64,000 bases of DNA from Rhizophagus irregularis (lineage: Eukaryota > Glomeromycota > Glomeromycetes > Glomerales > Glomeraceae): positions 1,862,501-1,926,500 of the forward strand of contig NC_089447.1 in assembly GCF_026210795.1 (NCBI RefSeq), read 5' to 3'. How positions within the stretch are numbered: position 1 is the first letter of the stretch; each line of letters opens with the position of its first letter. Below, one piece after another: positions 12,096 to 24,239 of this stretch. A program made the position numbers and the translations under genes. The notes under the pieces were generated by a model that saw only the letters and a list, made by a program, of their open reading frames with translations, made no database searches and was not told the origin of the DNA.

Positions 12096-12296
12096 TAAAC
12101 ACTTTTTTATAAGCAAATTACCTTTATAACTGGAAATTTTCTAAGTTTTACTAACCCTTTTCTACATATCATTTATCGCAGGTCACAATACCCTGAGACT
12201 TAGGTATTTTACAAATTTTGGAGGTTTGACTCTGTACCCCCTATTACATAAGTTTTTACTATTAATAAAAAACTATAAAATAATTAGTGTATCTTA

Positions 12297-12533
12297 AGGT
12301 TGCTGCTCGCTCTTCAAAATTCTACGATTAGTTTTTCCAAAAATTTACTATAGTTTTATTATAGTTTCAGCAAGGTTTCAGCAATTTTGGCATTTATAAT
12401 AGGTTTCGTTAAGTTTCGCTTTTCTCCAGAGTTTCACCAACTTTTTAATAAGACTTTCATATAGTTTCGGCAAAGTTTCACTATTTCAGCATTTTGCTAA
12501 CTTACCAAAACCCCCTAGTTTCTTCAGTAACCT
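12297..12533. mobile_element. MITE, AGGTTGC family, copy 1
   Basis: 237 bases with ends AAGGTTGC and GTAACCT, flanked by TA on each side (12295-12296, 12534-12535). The interior is full of the phrase AGTTTCGGCAAAGTTTCA. A second copy lies at 49410-49649 in the same orientation with the same TA flanks, which fixes the boundaries. Likely a non-autonomous Tc1/mariner-type element. Confidence 0.75.
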
Positions 12534-14577
12534 TAGGTATGCTACACGTCACACCTAAAATATTTGCTGGATTATTTAAATAATAAAATCAATAGAGAAT
12601 GTGACTTTTTTTTTTAGGAATACTATACATAGGGGGTACTATAGCTCTAATATACTGTAATTATTTAGGAAAATTTTAGGTTTTTGCAAATTTTTGGAAA
12701 TCAATTTTCTTAAGAATGACAGAATCCCACTTACTGGTTTCCAGAAAATTTTAAATTACTAGTAATTTTACCAGTGATCCTATTGGTTAATTAATCTAAA
12801 AAGGAAAAAACAACTTAGTGTAATATTTCCTTTTTTAGGTGTAATTTATCTATATATAATAAGATCTTTAAAAATTCTTAATTATAAATTTTACTTTAGA
12901 TTTCTAGTGATCTATCTTATAAGTAGGTAGGATCTTAGAATAACATATATAAAAAAGTCATACTAATTTAAAAATGCTGTTAATTTTTTCTTCTAATTTC
13001 TAAATCATTTTTTATTATTCAGTTTTTTTAATTTTCAATTCAGAAATTTTATGTTTAAAAGTAAAAACTTATTTTACTTTTTTTAATTTAAGTTCAAAGT
13101 ATTAATAATTTTCTTTTATATAGCTTAGATTTTTTTGCTAAAACTAAATTTGACTTGTATTCAATTTGAATCTAATCTGATCTGATTCAAATTTGAATCT
13201 GATTTGAATTTAATTTAATCTAATTTGATCTGATTCAATTCAGTTTTTTTTTAAAAAAAAATTCAAATTTCAGCTTTTTTATTATTAAAAAAATCAAGTT
13301 TTTATATATTTAACTTTTAATTATTAAAAAGATTGATTTTTTTAAAAAATTTATTAGGTTCAGTTTTTTATTATTAAAAAAACTGATTTTTTTTTAAATT
13401 TATTATATTTAGCTTTTTTATTATTAATTTATAATCTGTATAACAACTAACAAGTAGTGAAAATCACTATTTAAATTCAGAAGGTATTAAATAAAATCTA
13501 TTATAATACTTTTAATTTACTTTAACCCTATCCAGATTTAAGATAAAGGATCATCAAGTATATTTTTCTCTCACACTAGCTAACCATTTGATGATATATT
13601 TAGTTAGTAAATTCCAGTCTTCTGAATACCAGATATCCCAAATATGTAAAAATATAAGTTTGGTTATAAAATATGTTCTGGTCTCAAAGATAAATAGAAG
13701 GTGTAAGATGTGATATAATCCTGAAAAAATATTGAGATATAACTGGCTAGCTTGTGACCTGAAGATACATGATTTTTGGAAATCAAATATCACTTTGCAT
13801 ACATTAGCATTCTTAAATTTCAACTATAAATAGGAAAAAGGAAAAAAAAAAATATTTTTGTAATTATCTCTTGTTCTAGTGATTCAATTTTAACAAATAT
13901 TTTTTTGTTATGTAATTCTTCACATTTTTTATAAAATAAAAAATTATTAAAATTGAACTAATAGATTGTAAGATAATTACAAAAACAAAGGTAAAGTAAA
14001 GGAAGGCCAGAAAAGATATAAAGCATTACATGAAAAGGAAGGAAATAGTAAAATAAAGTAACAATGGCATTGTAAAAATATGGACAATTAGAATATTATC
14101 AAAAAAAATTACAATTCTTAAGTTAGGTTTAATAATTAGTTTAGATAATAAGTTGTGATTGATTATTTTAATAAATAAAGCAACAAGTATTAATTTTATT
14201 TTTACTACTTTTGCAGTTTATTTTTTTGTGATTTTGTAATTTTAATTGCTAATAGCATCAGAATTTTAAATAGGGAAAGCATTAAAAAATTAAAGATATA
14301 TTTTAAATGTATTTTTATTTTATGTTTATGATTATCAATATCACTAAAAATCTGAATCACCATATTATTAAAAAAAAAATTTGTTTTAATACAGAAATTG
14401 AATCTGTATTTTAAAGTAAAAAAAATTATAATTACTCAGTGTTTATTCTATCAATTAATATTAAGATTATTTATTTTATTTATTTTATTTCTAGAAGAGA
14501 AGTAAACATTATCTATTATATTAATAGCATGTACTATTTAAAAGCTATATATATAGATTATAGACTATTCAGGTAAT
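12534..14577. repeat. A/T-rich gene-free stretch with simple repeats
   Basis: About 13140-13250 is a degenerate repeat of AATTTGATCTGATTCA. About 13255-13440 alternates TTTTTATTATTAAAAAA blocks with ACTGATTTT. An open frame at 13554-13823 (-) has no recognisable features and A/T-driven composition. I see no gene. Confidence 0.5.
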
Positions 14578-16250
14578 TAGAGGACTCAATCATATATTTC
14601 AAATTTAATCTTATAGATCGAATGATCTGACAGGTTGATCCAAAAAATTTGGGTTAAGTAGTAAATTTAATAACCTGATCTCAAGTTGAGTCAATTACAA
14701 TCAGATATCTGACCTGACCTGTTAATCTAATATATTTTGGATCAAAAAAAAATGTTTTGGCGTTTTTTATATATAAAAAATACCAAAACTTGAATCTAAT
14801 GTTTTTTTCATTAAAAATAATAATAAACCACATTTTTTTTTAATCAAAACATTTTTTTATTAAAAAAAAAATGACAAGTTTTTTTTAATTATAAATATCA
14901 AATCTGACATTTTTTCATTGAAAAAACTTTTTTTTAGTTAAAGAAATATAAAATAATATTTTTTTAATTAAAAATGTCAACCCCGATATTCTTCATTAAA
15001 TTAAACAAAAAAAAAGTTTTTTTAATAAAAAAAATGTCAGATCTGACTAATGTTGCTATCCTAAATTTATTTAACAATAAAATTTAAAAATCTGAAACTC
15101 AAAAACTTTATTTTTAATGAAAAAATTGGTAAATCTGAAACTTTTCTAAATTATAATTAGTTTTAAAAAAGCATAAAAACAGTTTTGGCAATTAAATTTA
15201 TTATAAAAAATAGTTTCAGATTAAATTTTGACTAAACTAAAATTTTGAAAAAATAGTTTTGACAAATATCCTTAGATCTGACATTTTTCATTAAAAGATA
15301 TATAAAAAAGAAATAATGTATTTACCGCACCCTGCGTTACAAATTTATATATATTTTTATGTTTATCATTTGCCATTTTAAGGGGGGGTGCGGTGTATAA
15401 ACTAAAAATTAACATAAACAATTTACAAAAAAAGAAGGATGCATTGTAATGCAGGGTGCGGTAAATAAATTCACTCTATAAAAAAAACTTTTTTTTTAGT
15501 TAAAAACATCAAACCCAATATTTTTCATTAAATTAAACAAAAAAAAGTTTTTTTAATAAAAAACATAAGATCTGACATTTCTTATTAAAAGAAATATAAA
15601 AAACATTTTTTTAGTTAAAAACATTAAACCTGACATTTTTTATTAAAAGAAATAAAAAAATTTTTAATAAAAAATATCAAACCTGACATTTTTTTTATTA
15701 AAAAAAACAAAAAAAAAAAGTTTTTTTAATGAAAAAATGTTAAATCTAACATTCTTCATTAAAAGAAATAAAAAAAAAGTTTTTTAATAAAAAATGTCAA
15801 ACCTAAGTACCTGATGTTTTTTATTAAAAGAAATATAAAATAATATTTTTTAATGAAAAAAATATTAAACCTGATGTTTTTTATTAAAAGAAATAAAAAA
15901 AAAGTTTTTTTAATAAAAAAATGCCGAATCTAATGTTTTCCATTAATAGAAACAAAAAAAAAGTTTTTTAATAAAAAATATCAAACTGATATTTTTCATT
16001 AAAAGAAACAAAAAAAAGTTTTTTAATGAAAAAACATTGAACCTGATATTTTTTCATTAAAAGAAACATAAAATAACATTTTTTTCATTAAATAAAATGA
16101 AAACCATTTTTTTTTTAAATATCAATAAGTCAGATCAAATATTTAAACCAACCTGTGATATTTAAGTTAAATCATCAAATTTATGACTCATCTCAGATCG
16201 AACCAAACCAATTAATTACTGACCTGATCTGATTTATTCAGAGCTCTAAT
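14578..16250. repeat. Hairpin-rich tandem repeat array (composite element)
   Basis: Many degenerate copies of a unit of roughly 60 to 75 bases built on AAAAATGTCAAACCTGACATT, TTATTAAAAGAAA and AAAGTTTTTTAATAAAA. Each unit contains its own inverted repeat (ATGTCA against TGACAT). The outer edges carry non-array sequence with related inverted ends (TTAGAGGACTC near 14579; TTAGAGCTCTG read from the right near 16248), suggesting one element of about 1.67 kb with an amplified interior. Boundaries approximate. Confidence 0.55.
15321..15465. mobile_element. MITE nested in the tandem array
   Basis: 145 bases with terminal inverted repeats of 22 bases (TTTACCGCACCCTGC at the ends; one mismatch) and TA on both sides (15319-15320 and 15466-15467). 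It is distinctly more G/C-rich than the surrounding array and interrupts it, so it inserted after the array formed. Confidence 0.75.
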
Positions 16251-17678
16251 TCAAATAACTCTAGTATATTCAAGCATTTAAATAAGTATAGTGGTTATTT
16301 GAGTATTCATTTAGTTAGATATAGTATAGTTAAATTTTAATTAGATGTTAAATCCTTAAATTTAACTGAGTTAAAATCATAATTTAAGCCAAAATTATGT
16401 AAATTATTACTATAAAAGAAAATTTAATTTATTCAAATATTACTTAAATACATTTTATAAATTTAAATAAATACTCAAATATATATTTGAATATATTTGA
16501 TTTTAAATACTACTTCAAACTAAACTATAATAGAGGTAAAATTATACTACAACTAGTATTACAAACTAAAATCAATTTAGAGACCTAAGACCTGAAGACT
16601 AAAAACTGCTAAATTCATATTTTTTTTCATCTAAAGATATTATTAGAACTCCAAATATCTCTTATACAACTCAGAGATAACATATAGTAAAATGCATTTT
16701 TAATAATAACTCAATTAATATCAATGCTAAAAATGTGATTTTACTATCATTAGATTCATCACATCGGGATGAATCCAACAAGCCTAAATTCATCAAAATC
16801 TAATCACTAGATTGCTTAAAAACAGGAGTATATACGATAAGAAAATTTGAAAATATTTTAAAATATATAATTCTGGCCAGAATTAATATATAAACTCTAT
16901 GCAAACTCTAATGTAAATTGTATAAAAGATGTTCAAAATCCTATATTACCTGTAAATACACTATTTTAAATTGTTTAAATATAAGGTATTTAAATTTAGT
17001 TAAGTAATCTAAAAATATATAGTAGACTCAAAGGGTAAGTTATTAATAAGAAAAATATCTAGCAGATAATAAGCCAATCATATGGGCACTTTGCAATAGA
17101 AAGAGATAAAACTACTAAAAAAATTCATATTTTCTTTTATATATCAAAAATATTCTAAATGCTATAATTTGTTCAAATTTTATATTAACTCATTTTATAT
17201 TTTTTTTAGTAGTTTTGTCCCTTTCTACTGCGAAGCGTCTATATCATTATCAATAGTCAGATATAAGTTATTAATTGATTGTAAAAAGATGTAGATAAAA
17301 TTGGAAAACTAATCTATTTTTAATGGAATGTGTGGTAATTTATTATTCTTTTTCACAGAATTTGATATAGTATAAATTTTCTTTGATAATTGTAAAAAAT
17401 ATATATTATTAAAATGTTTCTTTAACTCTTTTATGTTATTAAAAGTATTTGAATCTGTATATATTTTATAATATACAAAGTGATCATCTTTATTTTTAGT
17501 AAATTTCAGTTTCATTTTTTTCTTTTCAAATATCATTTCTAAAGTTGATAAAAATTATAACATGTATATGTGATAATCTTTTTTAAACTTTTTTTTTATT
17601 TAATTTGATACATGAGTTTTAAAGTTTCATTTTATTTAAAAACTTTTAAAAAACTTCTTTATTAAAAAAAAAATAAAA
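16251..17678. other. A/T-rich gene-free stretch
   Basis: No gene seen. About 16620-16815 resembles the dispersed repeat at 50464-50740 and 51540-51740 (shared words such as AAGCCTAAATT and AAAATCTAATCA beside a TCTAAAGATAT motif), heavily diverged. The minus-strand frame at 17309-17536 is lysine/asparagine-rich with no recognisable domain; not called. Confidence 0.4.
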
Positions 17679-17951
17679 GCTAAATATAACCCATTGTTAA
17701 TATAAGTAAATTTTTAACCTCCAGTTATCGTATATAATTTTATCACCTGTTATTATGTCATTTTTTTCAAGAGGGTTAATATATGATCACCGGATGTGAA
17801 TTTAAGATTATCTAATAAATTAAACTATTATAAGCTTCGCATCATCAGTACAATCAATACAATCAATACAATAACTCTCTTTTCCTCACCACTTTCATAT
17901 CAAAATTTTTCTCTTTTCTCTTGCACTATATTTATTATTTTACTTATTATA

Positions 17952-20737
17952 ATGTCTTCTCCAAACCCTCCTGTATTTCTTGAACATAAACTTGACAAGT
18001 TATATGAATCTAATGTATATGAGCCCGAATATGTTGTTAATATTACAGAAGATGAAGAAAATGGTAATTTATCACTTCAAGTGGGGCAAACTTTTGAAAC
18101 TTTCGAAGAAGTGGAGGCTTTTTTAGCTCAATATTGTGAACAGAATGGTTTTGAATATCGAAAAAGAAGAGTTGAATATGATGATAACAATATCATCCGA
18201 AAACGCACTTATGAGTGTACCAAAGCATCTCAATACCAACCAAAAAAAGATAAAGATCCTGAAAAACATCGAAATCAAAGTTCTGGATCAATTGGTTGTC
18301 AATGGCACTTAAATGTAACTTGTCTAAAATCAACTAACATTACTATAAGAATTACCAAAGTAGTTGATGAACATAATCACCCATTAAGCTCAAATATCAA
18401 GATTCATGGACCACAATTTCGTCAATTTTCAAAAGAAATGAAAAGTGACATATTGGAATATCTTTCTGCTGTTCCAACTATGGGAGCTCGAACTTTATAT
18501 GGATTGTTAAGTAAAAAATATCCGGATATTTATATCCATTGAAAAAATTTATACAATGCAATACAAGAAGTTAAGAGATCTGCACGATTACAAGAAAAAG
18601 ATGATGCTCAAAATATGTTACAAGAACTATATGATCTTCAAAGGAAAGAACCAGGCTGGATAATTGAAACACGTATAATTGGTAATGATTTTCGCCTAGG
18701 AAGTATTTTATGGATGTCACCACAACAAGTTCAACTTTGGATAAGGTTTCATGATGTAGTTATTACAGATGATACATACAAAACAAATCGTTATGATATG
18801 GCATTATCCTTATTTATGGTAATTGACAATCATAATCGTCTTTCGAAGTTAATGCACAAGCAATTTAATAGAAGATGAAACAGAATCTACTTTTCAGTGG
18901 ATTCTTGATTGTATATTGCGTGCAACTAATTTTATATTTCCACGAGTTATTTTTACAGATAGAGATTTAGCAATGGCTGCAGCTATTAAGGCAAAAATGC
19001 CTGATACCCACCATTGTATTTGTGTTTTCCATATTAATCAGAACTTTATAAAGAATTTGAAAGGAAAACTTCGTAATGAATTTAAATCTTGACATCAGTT
19101 ATTTATGAAAACTCGAAATAGTTTATGTATTGAAAATTTTGAAAGAAGATGGCAATGATTGATATCTAACTATCCTGCAGCTCAATCTTATTTGCAAAAT
19201 AAATTATATCCAATTCGATTTTCATGGGCACATTGCTATACTCAAGTCCGATTTATTGCTGGTGTTACAACAACTCAACGAGCTGAATCTAAAAATAATG
19301 TACTCAAGTTAGATGATCTACATACTTTTTCATTGGTCCAGCTTACTCATCAAATCAATGTAAGAATAGAAGAAGAAAAAAGATACACTGAATTTGAAAA
19401 TGAGAAAAATTGAAATATTATGCTTGGAATACGAAATGCAAGTCCAATGAAAAATTTTTTGAACCTATTCTTCAAGTACTAAAAAAATTTCTTACTCCAA
19501 ATTTACTAAATATTGCGAAAAAAGAAATTTTAGAAAGTATTCTTTATGAAGCAACATGTATGGATTTAAATTTAATAGATACCTTGGTAAGTAATATTAT
19601 CTTGAAATTGGGTTAGGGTTAGGGTTAGGATTAGGGTTAGGATTAGGATTAGGATTAGGATTAGGGTTAGGGTTAGAGTTAGTGTTAGAGTTAGTGTTAG
19701 GGTTTGAGTTAGGATTAGGGTTAGGGTTAGGGTTAGGGTTAGAGTTAGTGTTAGAGTTTGAGTTAGGATTAGGATTAGGGTTAGGGTTAGGGTTAGGTGA
19801 TTAATTAGTGTTAAAATCATGAAATTTTTTTAACTTTTAAATTTCTTTATTATAGGATGTTGAATATTTGTTTGAGAATGATTCTATCGAAAGCAAATTT
19901 GGTTGGAAGCAAACATTAGTTAAAGCACTTTTAAGCAAAATTCCGAAATCATTGATTTCTGAAATTTGGGCAATACAATTATCAATTGGCGTACAGCCAT
20001 GGCTTGAACAACATGTTATTCTTTTAGCAGATGGGAGTCATTTATGTACGTGTTTGATGTTAATCAATAAGGGTATTATTTGTAGTCACTTCATTAAAGT
20101 TCTTACAAAAAGTACAGCAGCTTTTTTCAATATTTCTCTAATTCCATCAAGATGGTATGGTGATCAAGTAGCACAATTCTCTGAAGATGAAATACGAACT
20201 TCACCATTAATTCAACTATGTAATGTTCAAAATAAATCTATTCAAACTTCTATTCAAACAGATTTTTTATATTTGAGTGATATATATGGAGGAAATGTTT
20301 TTACACCCATATTAAAAGAAGTAGTGAGTAAAAGGCAACAATATGCAAAAGCTTATGAATTACAGAAAAAGGCTTACAATTTTGCTACACGAATAGGTCA
20401 GGAGTCTGAATACATTAATTTACTTAAAAATTTTATACATACTATGGAGATTAGCCTAGAAGAAGTAGCAAACGAAAAGGAAAATAGTGTTGAAAATCAA
20501 AAAATTACAAATCCAATTTATATTAAACCTCGTATAGCTTTAAGTGAAACAAGTGTTCATGGTAATTATTCTTTATCTGGTGATCAGGGAAATGTGTTAG
20601 CCAATTCTAAGCATTCCTTATCTGACGAAAATTATGAATCAAATAATTATAAACGGATGAAAAAATGTGGAAGATATAAACAGTATGCAATGCATAATAG
20701 ACGTATATGTAATGTAGATTTGGGAAATTCATTGTAA
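17952..20737 (+). pseudogene. FAR1-type MULE transposase, several stops and a frameshift
   Basis: Order of parts: FAR1 DNA-binding domain (FETFEEVEAFLAQYCEQNGF, then GCQWHLNV and DEHNHPL, about residues 35-140). MULE catalytic core follows: VVITDDTYKTNRYDMAL, then VIFTDRDLAMAAAI, then CICVFHINQNF and TTQRAESKNN. A SWIM zinc finger follows (CTC, then CSH, near 20048-20081), then a serine/asparagine-rich tail to the TAA at 20735-20737. Breaks: TGA at 18540, 19090, 19156 and 19411, plus a frame change near 18860-18885. An intron of about 270 bases (about 19588-19856, GTAAGT to ATAG) splits it and contains the telomere-like array. The start at 17952 (MSSPNPP) is preferred over the upstream in-frame ATG at 17796, whose extension looks like leader sequence. 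Confidence 0.82.
19609..19797 (+). repeat. Interstitial telomere-like TTAGGG array
   Basis: About 190 bases of TTAGGG and one-step variants (TTAGGA, TTAGAG, TTAGTG, GTTTGAG) on the + strand, inside the putative intron of the MULE transposase. TTAGGG is the commonest fungal telomere unit. The degeneracy shows it is old or was copied imperfectly. Confidence 0.92.
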
Positions 20738-20989
20738 ATAATGTATTAATGATGTATAATTATTTCATGTAATTAATTCTTTATTCAAAAAATGCTGTAA
20801 AGTAAATTTCTAACTGCAGTTTAATAAAAGAAGTTAATATTAACCAGAATTTTCATAAATTAATCATGTTAATATTAATATTAAACATAAAATTGGGTTA
20901 ATATTAACCGGTTGGAGGGTTAACATTAACAGGGTGTGAGATTTAGCAATTTTGTAAAAAAAAAAATTGTTTTTTAATTTTTATTTTTT

Positions 20990-22470
20990 TTTCCTTTATT
21001 TTGTACAATTTTTGGATATTAGATAAGTCGTAGGTAAGTTTCATTTTGAACAATACTTTGAAACCATTTTTTTTAAAAAAAAAAAATTTTTTTTTATTTT
21101 ATAAGTTTCAGCTACTACTTCTTCACCATTCATTGTGAAATGAAACATTTTCAATTATTTTTCATAATATCGTAATCAAATTTTATATATTAGCAACTTT
21201 AAATAATTTTATATTTCTAATAATGCCCATTCTTTGGGCAAACATTTAGAAGTTCAGTTTTTGGGTGTTGAATAGGTAAGTTTTATTTTGAACAATACTT
21301 CAAAACTTTGTTTTTTTTAATTTATTAATTTTTTTTTCTATTTTATAGGTTTTAGTTTCAGTTCTTAAATATTAGATAGGTGAGTTTGTTTTGAACAACA
21401 CTTCAAAACTTTGTTTTGTTTTAAAAAATAATTTATTAATTTTTTTCTTTTATTTTATAGGTTTTGACTTCAGTTTTTAGATATTGAATAGTGAATTTCA
21501 TTTTAAACAACACTTCAAAACTGGTTTTTTTTAAAAAAATGATTAATTTATTTTATAGGTTTCGGCTCTATTTCTTAGGCATTAGATGGTGAATTTTGTT
21601 TCGAACAACACTTTGAAACTTTAATTGTTAAAAAAAATAATTTTTTTTTTTCTATTTTGTAGATTTTGGCTTTAATTCTTAAACGTTGAATAGGAAATGT
21701 AGTTTCGATTTTAAATAATACTTCTAAAACTTTTTTTTCAAAAAAATAATTTATTAATTTTTTTTATATTTTATAGGTTTTGGTTTTATTTATTTGGATG
21801 TTGGATAGGTGAGTTTCATTTTAAATAACATTTTGAAACTTTAATTATTAAAAAAAAAGTTTGTTTTTTTTTCTATTTTCTGATTTTAGCTTCAATACGA
21901 CTCGCCTACTATTAAGATAGCACCTTGCGACCTAACGTAAGGTTAGATATAAACTCTTTAAGATCCTACTATAAAAGGAAATTTTACGCTATTATTATAA
22001 TTTTTTTTCTTTTTAGTTAATTAACCAATAGAATTTAAGCAAATCCTAAGATAACTGAAGGTTTCATATAAAAGTGAAATTTCTATCAGTAACATATCTT
22101 AGTAGTAGGTAGAGTCCTGCTTTAGTTCTTAAGCATTGGATACTAGATGAGTTTCATTTCCAACAATACTTCAAAACTTTGGTTGTTAAAAAAAATAATT
22201 TAATTTTTTCTATTTTATAGATTTCAACTTCAGTTTTTAGATATTGGATAGGTGAATTTTATTTTAAATAACACTTCAAAATTTTGTTTTGTTTTAAAAA
22301 AAATAATTGATTAATTTTTTTTTCTATTTTATAAATTTCAACTTTAGTTTTTAAATGCTGAATAAGTGAGTTTTGAAGATTTTGCTCAAAATTTTTTATT
22401 AAAAAAAATTTAAATTGTTTTATTTTATAGGTATTGGATTGGCCTTTGAAACTTATTTTTTTCCTTTGCA
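20990..22470. repeat. Tandem array, unit about 105-115 bases
   Basis: At least nine degenerate copies of a unit containing ATTTTATAGGTTTTGGCTT, TTCTTAGATATTGGATAGG, TGAGTTTCATTTTAAACAA and CACTTCAAAACTTT. Landmarks (TTTTATAGGTTT or close) fall near 21095, 21345, 21456, 21552, 21657, 21770, 22215, 22330 and 22425. It is interrupted by a MITE at 21899-22116, which accounts for the gap between 21770 and 22215. Confidence 0.75.
21899..22116. mobile_element. MITE inserted in tandem array
   Basis: Ends GACTCGCCTACTATTAAGATA and, inverted, GACTCTACCTACTACTAAGAT: inverted repeats of about 21 bases with one small indel. Flanks GCTTCA (left) and GCTTTA (right) look like a short target duplication of the array unit. 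The interior has no coding sequence. Confidence 0.6.
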
Positions 22471-24237
22471 GGTTTTAGGATTAAAGAAATGAAAAATGAG
22501 AATCTTTAGTTTTGAAGTTTTAATGTAATTTAATTTTGAAGTGTAATATAAATCAGAATTTTAAATATATTACTTAATAATTTTCCAATTTTTTGATACT
22601 TAAAATTAAATAAACATAATATAAATTTATAATACAATACAATAATGCAAATATCAGAAAATAACTGAATGTTATATATTCAAAATTTATGTAAAATTTT
22701 TAACCAAAAGTTATGTGAATGGTAAATCAAAATCTACCAAAATTTAGCTAAAATTTTGACAACAATAAAAATTTTCAGTTAGAAGATTTATCCAACTTTA
22801 GCCAAATTTTAGCTATAATTTAGGCTAAATTTACCTATACGAAATCTGGCTAAATTGGACTATTTCAACTAGTGAATAAGGATATTTTTATTATTATCAT
22901 ATAATAAAGTTAAAATTTTTTTTTTTTTTTTTAAAACTTTATTATAGATGCGATCATGCCCTATTATAATCACGCTTACTTACATATATATAAACTTACA
23001 AATATAAGATAAACAAATACATATAAGAATTAAGCATTATGAAAGCAGATACTACTAGAGAACAAGTCGACCTGTCACCTAAACGATCACATCATTGTTA
23101 AAAACTATGATGCGACCTCAAATTCAAAAGTGACTGTCATGATCTACCTAAAAATTTGCCTAATGGCCACCTCAATGGAATGCCAAATCATTCCATTTAT
23201 TCCAATTACTTTTTAACATATTACAGTCAACATCTTTAACACCCACTTCAGTGTGTTTACTATGTGACTTAGCTTTTTTATCTTTACCGCTAATACTGTA
23301 CCGCTTTTCTTTCTTTATTTGTAACTCGTTCTTTGGTTCCCAAATAAGCACTTTGAATTCTAATAAAACTCTCCCAGTTATTTGTTTCAGTACCTTATAC
23401 AACAATTTTTCTTCAATAATAACGTTAAAATTATTTTTATTACAGTATAATTTAAAATATATATATATAAATCATGTGATTTATATGATCATATAATAAA
23501 TGGAAATATTTGCTATTCGCCATGTATTAGTATTTATATTTTAATAATTGCATTCTACTGGATGAATATAGCTCATGATAATTTGTTTATATAGTATATA
23601 AATTTAATATTAAAAAAAAAAAAAATATTACTCTTAAATAAGGGGAGTTACATATATTATGTAATATTCAGTTTAATATAAACTTACTCCACCTCCCCTC
23701 TTGTCAGATTTAATAACCAATTAAATTATAATATTTATAAATTATATATTTTATTAAGTGTAATGTAAGATTTTGGTTACCCTCCTCCCCTTTTGATAAT
23801 TACGTAATATCTGTAAGCTCCCTAATGTACAATATATATTTATAAAGATTTAAAATTTAAATATATTTGTGTTGAATATATCTTCTTTTTTTAGAAATTT
23901 TTATATAATAAAAATGCTAATTATTTTATTATGTAATACTAAAAATTTTCTGATTTTTTTTAATAAATGCAGTTTATATCTTATATACTTATAAATAAAC
24001 CTTAAAATCTTATATTATATATATATTTTTACCTCCTTTATAACTTTATTTATTATAGTAAAAGGATTTAAAACTTCATTTTAACTTATAATATAGAAAT
24101 GCATTCAAATGTAAGTATATTTAAAATTTAAACTCTATTTATAATAATTATACTTTTAAGTTCATAAGTTTTATAAAATATAACTTGATAAATCTAAAAT
24201 CTATATAATAGGTGATTTTTTATATTAATATTAAATA
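22471..24237. other. A/T-rich gene-free stretch with a possible coding relic
   Basis: Mostly low-complexity A/T. A 77-codon open frame on the minus strand (23405-23172) is compositionally less A/T-biased than its surroundings and reads on past its stop with protein-like sequence; it may be a relic of a transposon gene. No family recognised. Confidence 0.3.
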
Positions 24238-24239
24238 TA

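Larger units (their letters stand above)
17679..20947 (+). mobile_element. Decayed MULE with FAR1-SWIM transposase
   Basis: The transposase gene is bracketed by degenerate inverted ends: left GCTAAATATAACCC then TTGTTAAT; right, read inward, GCTAAATCTCACACCC then TGTTAAT. A matching target duplication is not evident, so the edges are provisional. Coding content identifies the superfamily (Mutator-like). Confidence 0.65.

Noticed and set aside
17309-17536. 75-codon minus-strand frame
   Set aside because: Lysine/asparagine/isoleucine composition driven by A/T content; no motif or neighbour support.
19572-19820. Leucine/threonine repeat protein on the minus strand
   Set aside because: Simply the translation of the TTAGGG-like array.
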